This document shows positions 60,398-64,000 of a DNA stretch of 64,000 nt, in pieces. A model generated the notes under the pieces. That model searched no databases. It was not told the origin of the DNA and saw nothing but the letters and a program-made list of their open reading frames with translations. Positions within the stretch are counted from its first letter, which is position 1; the number at the start of each line of letters is the position of its first letter. The DNA is taken from assembly GCA_947626715.1 (NCBI GenBank), contig CANQTG010000002.1:23073-87072 (forward strand). Direction: 5' to 3'. A program made the translations under genes and the position numbers. The DNA is from an uncultured Lachnospiraceae bacterium (GTDB lineage: Bacteria; Bacillota; Clostridia; Lachnospirales; Lachnospiraceae).

Positions 60398-61606
60398 ATG
60401 GAAGGATTCGGGACGATTGAGCAGGCGCTTACGGCGCTGAAGGAGGGCCGTATCATTGTGGTGACAGATGACGAGGAGAGGGAAAACGAAGGGGATCTTA
60501 TCTGCGCCGCGCAGTTTGCCGACCGAAGCAGCGTCAATTTTATGGCGTCGGTAGGCAAGGGGCTGATCTGTATGCCGATGAGCGGAGCGTACTGCGACCG
60601 GCTGGGATTTGCGCCGATGACGGAGGAAAATCAAGACAATCATGAGACGGCGTTTACGGTCTCCGTCGATTATAAGGATACGACGACCGGGATCTCGGCG
60701 GCGGAGCGGAGCATGACGGCAATGCGCTGCGCGGATCAGGACGCCCGGCCGGAGGATTTCAGGCGGCCGGGGCATATGTTCCCGCTGCGGGCCAGAGACG
60801 GGGGCGTGTTAAAGAGGCCGGGGCATACGGAGGCGACGGTGGATCTGCTGCGGCTGGCGGGCCTGCGGGAGTGCGGCCTGTGCTGCGAGATCATGCGCGG
60901 GGACGGGGAAATGATGCGCACGCCCGAGCTGATAGAGCTCGCCGCCTCGCACGGGCTCGTGCTGATAAGCATTCGGGAGCTTAGGGAATACCGGAAGAAA
61001 CAGGAAAAGCTGGTGCGCTGCGAGGCCGTGACGCGCCTGCCGACCGAATACGGGGAATTTATGGCGCACGCCTATGTCAACCTGTTGAACGGCGAACATC
61101 ATATCGCGCTTGTAAAGGGCGAGATCGGGGACGGAAACGGGCTTTTGTGCCGCGTGCATTCGGAGTGCCTGACGGGCGATGCGTTCGGCTCGCTGCGCTG
61201 CGACTGCGGGCAGCAGCTTTCTCTTTCCATGAAAAGGATCGCAGACGAGGGGCGCGGCGTTTTGCTGTATATGCGTCAGGAGGGACGGGGGATCGGCCTT
61301 GTCAATAAATTAAAGGCGTACGCCCTGCAGGATCAGGGAATGGATACGCTGGATGCGAATCTCGCGCTGGGGTTTGCGCCGGACGAACGGGAATATTATA
61401 TCGGCGCGCAGATCCTGCGCGATCTGGGGGCAAAGTCACTGCGCCTTCTGACCAACAATCCCGATAAGATCTATGAACTGAGCGGCTATGGCATGGAAAT
61501 TGCGGAAAGGATCCCGATACAGATCGAGGCGGGGCGGTATAACCGTTTCTATCTCCAGACAAAAAAGCTCAGAATGGGCCACATGCTGGACTATGAGGCG
61601 GGATGA
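60398..61606 (+). CDS. ribBA: DHBP synthase / GTP cyclohydrolase II fusion RibBA
   Basis: A 402-residue bifunctional enzyme. The N-terminal half makes 3,4-dihydroxy-2-butanone 4-phosphate ([11 protein letters not shown], then [10 protein letters not shown] in shape, [13 protein letters not shown]). The C-terminal half is GTP cyclohydrolase II with the zinc site [15 protein letters not shown] and [22 protein letters not shown] before 60398 and the usual N-terminus give the start. A longer form beginning at 60245, coupled to the ribE stop by TAATG, would add 51 residues with six hexapeptide repeats; it cannot be excluded. Confidence 0.94.
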   Translation: MEGFGTIEQALTALKEGRIIVVTDDEERENEGDLICAAQFADRSSVNFMASVGKGLICMPMSGAYCDRLGFAPMTEENQDNHETAFTVSVDYKDTTTGISAAERSMTAMRCADQDARPEDFRRPGHMFPLRARDGGVLKRPGHTEATVDLLRLAGLRECGLCCEIMRGDGEMMRTPELIELAASHGLVLISIRELREYRKKQEKLVRCEAVTRLPTEYGEFMAHAYVNLLNGEHHIALVKGEIGDGNGLLCRVHSECLTGDAFGSLRCDCGQQLSLSMKRIADEGRGVLLYMRQEGRGIGLVNKLKAYALQDQGMDTLDANLALGFAPDEREYYIGAQILRDLGAKSLRLLTNNPDKIYELSGYGMEIAERIPIQIEAGRYNRFYLQTKKLRMGHMLDYEAG

Positions 61607-61653
61607 GAAAGTTTTAAACCTAACAGACTTTATTGAAAAAGGAGAGGATAACG

Positions 61654-62127
61654 ATGAGGACGATCGAAGGAAAAATGACGGCGGAAGGAATGAGGACGGC
61701 TATCGTAGCGTCGAGGTTTAACGAATTTATCACCGCAAGGCTGGTGAGCGGAGCGGAGGATACGCTGCGCAGGCACGGGGCGGCGGAGCAGGACATCGTA
61801 ACGGCGTGGGTGCCGGGAGCGTTCGAGATCCCGCTGATCGCGGAAAAAATGGCGGAGAGCGGAAAGTATGACGCGGTCATCTGTCTGGGCGCGGTCATAC
61901 GGGGCGCGACCTCGCACTATGATTACGTATGCAGCGAAGTGTCGAAGGGCATTGCGCAGGTATCTCTAAAAAGCGGCGTGCCGGTGCTGTTTGGCGTGCT
62001 GACGACGGAGAATATCGAACAGGCGATCGAACGGGCCGGAACAAAGGCCGGAAATAAGGGGTCGGACTGCGCGGCTGCCGCGATCGAAATGACGAACCTG
62101 CTGCGGGAGCTGGAAAGGGAGGCCTGA
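61654..62127 (+). CDS. ribH: 6,7-dimethyl-8-ribityllumazine synthase
   Basis: A 157-residue lumazine synthase: [27 protein letters not shown], catalytic His in [14 protein letters not shown], and [24 protein letters not shown]. It condenses the RibD-pathway uracil with the RibBA butanone phosphate, and normally forms hollow shells. AAGGAGAGG sets the start at 61654, not the upstream ATG at 61633. Last gene of the riboflavin operon. Confidence 0.95.
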   Translation: MRTIEGKMTAEGMRTAIVASRFNEFITARLVSGAEDTLRRHGAAEQDIVTAWVPGAFEIPLIAEKMAESGKYDAVICLGAVIRGATSHYDYVCSEVSKGIAQVSLKSGVPVLFGVLTTENIEQAIERAGTKAGNKGSDCAAAAIEMTNLLRELEREA

Positions 62128-62189
62128 AAACAAAATCTAAAAAGGATAAAAATATCCTCGGAATGCCTGTAAAAAAATAAATTTTCGTG

Positions 62190-62234
62190 TATACTGGACA
62201 TATGGATCGCGGGAAGGAGGTCCCGCGATCTTTT
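62190..62234 (+). promoter_or_regulatory. Putative -10 and leader hairpin of ispF
   Basis: TATACT (62190-62195) could be the -10 box. A perfect 10-bp hairpin GATCGCGGGA / TCCCGCGATC (62205-62230) with loop AGGAGG and then TTTT follows at the expected transcript start. It could terminate ribH transcripts or attenuate ispF. Confidence 0.6.
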
Positions 62235-62290
62235 CAGAGAGAGGGACAATACGGGAAACGGCGCTGCCGTTATCGGGAAAGGAATCGTAT

Positions 62291-62848
62291 ATGCGGATAG
62301 GAATGGGTTATGACGTGCACAGGCTGACGGAGGGGAGGGCGCTGATCTTGGGCGGCGTAGAGATCCCCTTTGAAAAGGGGCTGCTGGGACATTCGGATGC
62401 GGACGTGCTGCTCCATGCGATCATGGACGCGCTGCTGGGCGCGGCGGCGCTGGGGGATATCGGGCTGCATTTCCCGGATACGGACGACGCCTATAAGGGG
62501 ATATCGAGCGTCCGGCTGCTGGAAAAGGTGGGGGAGCTGTTAGAGAAAAACTGTTTTTTGATCGAAAATATCGACGCGACCGTCATTGCACAGGCTCCGA
62601 AAATGCGGCCGTATATCGACGCCATGCGCGCCAATATCGCGCGTGCGCTCGGCATTGAGACGGCGCAGGTCAATATAAAGGCGACGACGGAGGAGGGGCT
62701 TGGCTTTACCGGGAGCGGAGAGGGGATCTCCGCGCAGGCCGTCTGTATGCTCACCAGCCCTTCGGAGCTTTATGACGTTGATGTCGTAAATAGGGGACAG
62801 ACCTGCTGCGCGGGCTGTCCGAGGAGCCCGGAGCCGGAACGGGAATAA
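62291..62848 (+). CDS. ispF: 2-C-methyl-D-erythritol 2,4-cyclodiphosphate synthase
   Basis: A 185-residue enzyme of the non-mevalonate isoprenoid pathway. Metal-site motif [40 protein letters not shown] and [17 protein letters not shown] are all present. The core ends at about residue 160; about 25 further residues (including TCCAGC) are an unusual extension. The enzyme is a homotrimer that closes the cyclic diphosphate. It is separate from the riboflavin operon, having its own leader. Confidence 0.95.
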   Translation: MRIGMGYDVHRLTEGRALILGGVEIPFEKGLLGHSDADVLLHAIMDALLGAAALGDIGLHFPDTDDAYKGISSVRLLEKVGELLEKNCFLIENIDATVIAQAPKMRPYIDAMRANIARALGIETAQVNIKATTEEGLGFTGSGEGISAQAVCMLTSPSELYDVDVVNRGQTCCAGCPRSPEPERE

Positions 62849-62849
62849 A

Positions 62850-62888
62850 AGCGCCGCCCTCCCTCGCGGGGCGCGCGTTTCTTTTTGC
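62850..62888 (+). terminator. Terminator after ispF
   Basis: GC-rich hairpin (GCGCCGCCC against GGGGCGCGC, with mismatches), then GTTTCTTTTT. It lies two bases after the stop. Confidence 0.6.
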
Positions 62889-62913
62889 TTTTGGCAGAAA
62901 TGGGTGTTATAAT
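62885..62913 (+). promoter_or_regulatory. Promoter of the terminal sensor-kinase gene
   Basis: TTGCTT (62885-62890), 17-base spacer, perfect TATAAT (62908-62913). Confidence 0.7.
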
Positions 62914-62964
62914 GGAAACTGTGTCTGTGATACTGCATTTTGTTCAAAGGAGCGGACAAAACTT

Positions 62965-64000
62965 ATGAAAAAGGCTTCCATATTTCGGGAAAAGACCCTG
63001 ATGGCGACGGGGTGCGTCGCCGCCGTTATCATCTTCCTTTTCGCCGCCATGTATTTTATGCTGGCAAAGGTCGTAGAGGAAAGAGCCATCATGCGCATGA
63101 ACGAGGGCGTGAATACCGCGGGGGCGGAGATCGTCAATAAGCTGAACCGTGACAGCGTATACCTGAATATCCTCAAGGATATCCTCGCGGATAACGACAG
63201 CTTTGACCAAAAGAGCCTTACGGAAACGCTGGATTATATCGGGCCTTTTTTTGAAACGATGGAGGTCTATATCCTGCTGCCGGACAATACGATTATCGGC
63301 GCGGATGAGGGGATCCTAAAAAACGACGGTTCTCTGGATTTTAAAGAGCTGGCCGCGCAGGGCGAGCATGTCTCTGACCGGGAGGTCAGCGTCATGGACG
63401 GCAATACGGAGGTGCTGCGGCATTACGTACCGGTGAAAAAGGACGGGGAAACGAAGCTGCTCCTTTACGGCGTGACGATATTGGAGGATCTGCCCGGTAT
63501 CATGAATATCGACAATATCTATAATGCCAGCGCGAGCGCCTATATCGTGGACCGCAGGACCGGCGAGTTTATCTTAAACACATGGCACGAGGGGACGGGC
63601 AGTATCTATGATTTTGAAGGGAGCACGTTCAGGGGCGGCGAGACTTGGGATACGGTCGTAGAGCGGGTGCTGAGCGGCGCAAGGGGCTATGTGGAAATGC
63701 GCCCGCCGGAGAGCGACGACTGGATGTATTTCTATTATATGCCGGCTACGGTCAATCAGTGGTCGGTCGCCGTTTCCGTTCCCAACAGGGAGGCTTTGGA
63801 GAGCGTCTATGAAATGCGGACTATCTGCGTGGCCGTGTTCGCCCTGATCCTGCTGACGATCCTGATCTATTATCTGTGGGTCTACCGCATGACGCGGCTG
63901 ACGATGGAGAACGCGGTGGAGCAGGCGGTCCTAGAGGAAAAGCTCCACAAGGCGGAGGCGGCGGAGCGCGCGAAGACGATGTTCCTCTCCAATATGTCGC
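62965..64000 (+). CDS. Membrane sensor histidine kinase, 3' end beyond window
   Basis: The first 345 codons of a kinase that runs off the window. Membrane helix at residues about 13-35 (MATGCVAAVIIFLFAAMYFML), an outside dCache-like sensor of about 250 residues (VYILLPDNTIIGADEG, SASAYIVDRRTGEFI, YYMPATVNQWSVAVSVP), second helix near 289-307 (VFALILLTILIYYLWV), a coiled linker and the start of a HisKA domain (RAKTMFLSNMS), just before the expected HEIRTP. It is probably a hybrid kinase of the kind at 20380. AAAGGAG lies upstream. Ligand unknown. Confidence 0.88.
   Translation, partial: MKKASIFREKTLMATGCVAAVIIFLFAAMYFMLAKVVEERAIMRMNEGVNTAGAEIVNKLNRDSVYLNILKDILADNDSFDQKSLTETLDYIGPFFETMEVYILLPDNTIIGADEGILKNDGSLDFKELAAQGEHVSDREVSVMDGNTEVLRHYVPVKKDGETKLLLYGVTILEDLPGIMNIDNIYNASASAYIVDRRTGEFILNTWHEGTGSIYDFEGSTFRGGETWDTVVERVLSGARGYVEMRPPESDDWMYFYYMPATVNQWSVAVSVPNREALESVYEMRTICVAVFALILLTILIYYLWVYRMTRLTMENAVEQAVLEEKLHKAEAAERAKTMFLSNMS

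Overview
The window looks like a chromosomal segment from a Clostridia bacterium, most likely a member of the Lachnospiraceae. The support is moderate GC with strong purine-rich Shine-Dalgarno sites (AAGGAGG type), many sugar ABC lipoproteins, YesM/YesN and LytTR/GHKL two-component systems, a fused FeoA-FeoB, a YjfB-like small protein, and a large operon that I recall only from Lachnospiraceae. The family assignment is inference. Most genes lie on the + strand. I see no phage genes, transposases or CRISPR array.

Layout. 1-3272: end of a NarL-type histidine kinase, its regulator, a solute-binding protein and a fructokinase. 3460-4800: ferritin-like Cys-rich protein, then a tRNA-Val. 5233-12058: sugar ABC importer, AraC regulator and GH3 glycosidase. 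12086-15611: a LytTR/GHKL/lipoprotein cassette bracketed by 72-bp direct repeats. 15663-16673: NMT1-type binding lipoprotein (minus). 16986-19436: PcrA/UvrD helicase preceded by 82-bp tandem repeats. 19566-23070: REC protein plus PocR hybrid kinase. 23109-25408: thioesterase, ArsC-like protein, secreted metallo-beta-lactamase-fold lipoprotein. 25446-26434: a methyltransferase gene split by a poly-G frameshift. 26511-36429: HptARS-like sensing triad, a three-gene ABC importer, a small unknown protein and beta-phosphoglucomutase. 36499-42456: FeoAB, chemotaxis receptor, Nudix hydrolase, glutathione peroxidase. 42668-47379 (minus): SpoIID-like protein, a GntR-ABC operon and a CobD/HisC-like aminotransferase. 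47479-54373: four-gene operon of unknown function. 54559-57117: polar amino acid ABC importer. 57351: YjfB-like protein. 57681-62127: FMN riboswitch and riboflavin operon ribD-ribE-ribBA-ribH. 62291: ispF. 62965 to the end: sensor kinase cut by the window.

Several transport loci pair a binding protein with its own sensor and regulator, which suggests extracellular sugar or sugar-phosphate sensing feeding into kinase, glycosidase and phosphoglucomutase steps. The riboflavin operon appears to be controlled by the FMN riboswitch and its terminator.

Two themes stand out. First, the sequence is rich in tandem minisatellites, with units of 82, 65, 35, 32, 21 and 18 bp; three of them sit inside the riboflavin operon. 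A dispersed intergenic repeat with a palindromic core also occurs at five places. Second, the 47-54 kb operon (huge soluble protein, actin/Hsp70-like protein, TPR protein, two-TM coiled-coil protein) is the best candidate here for an undescribed system.
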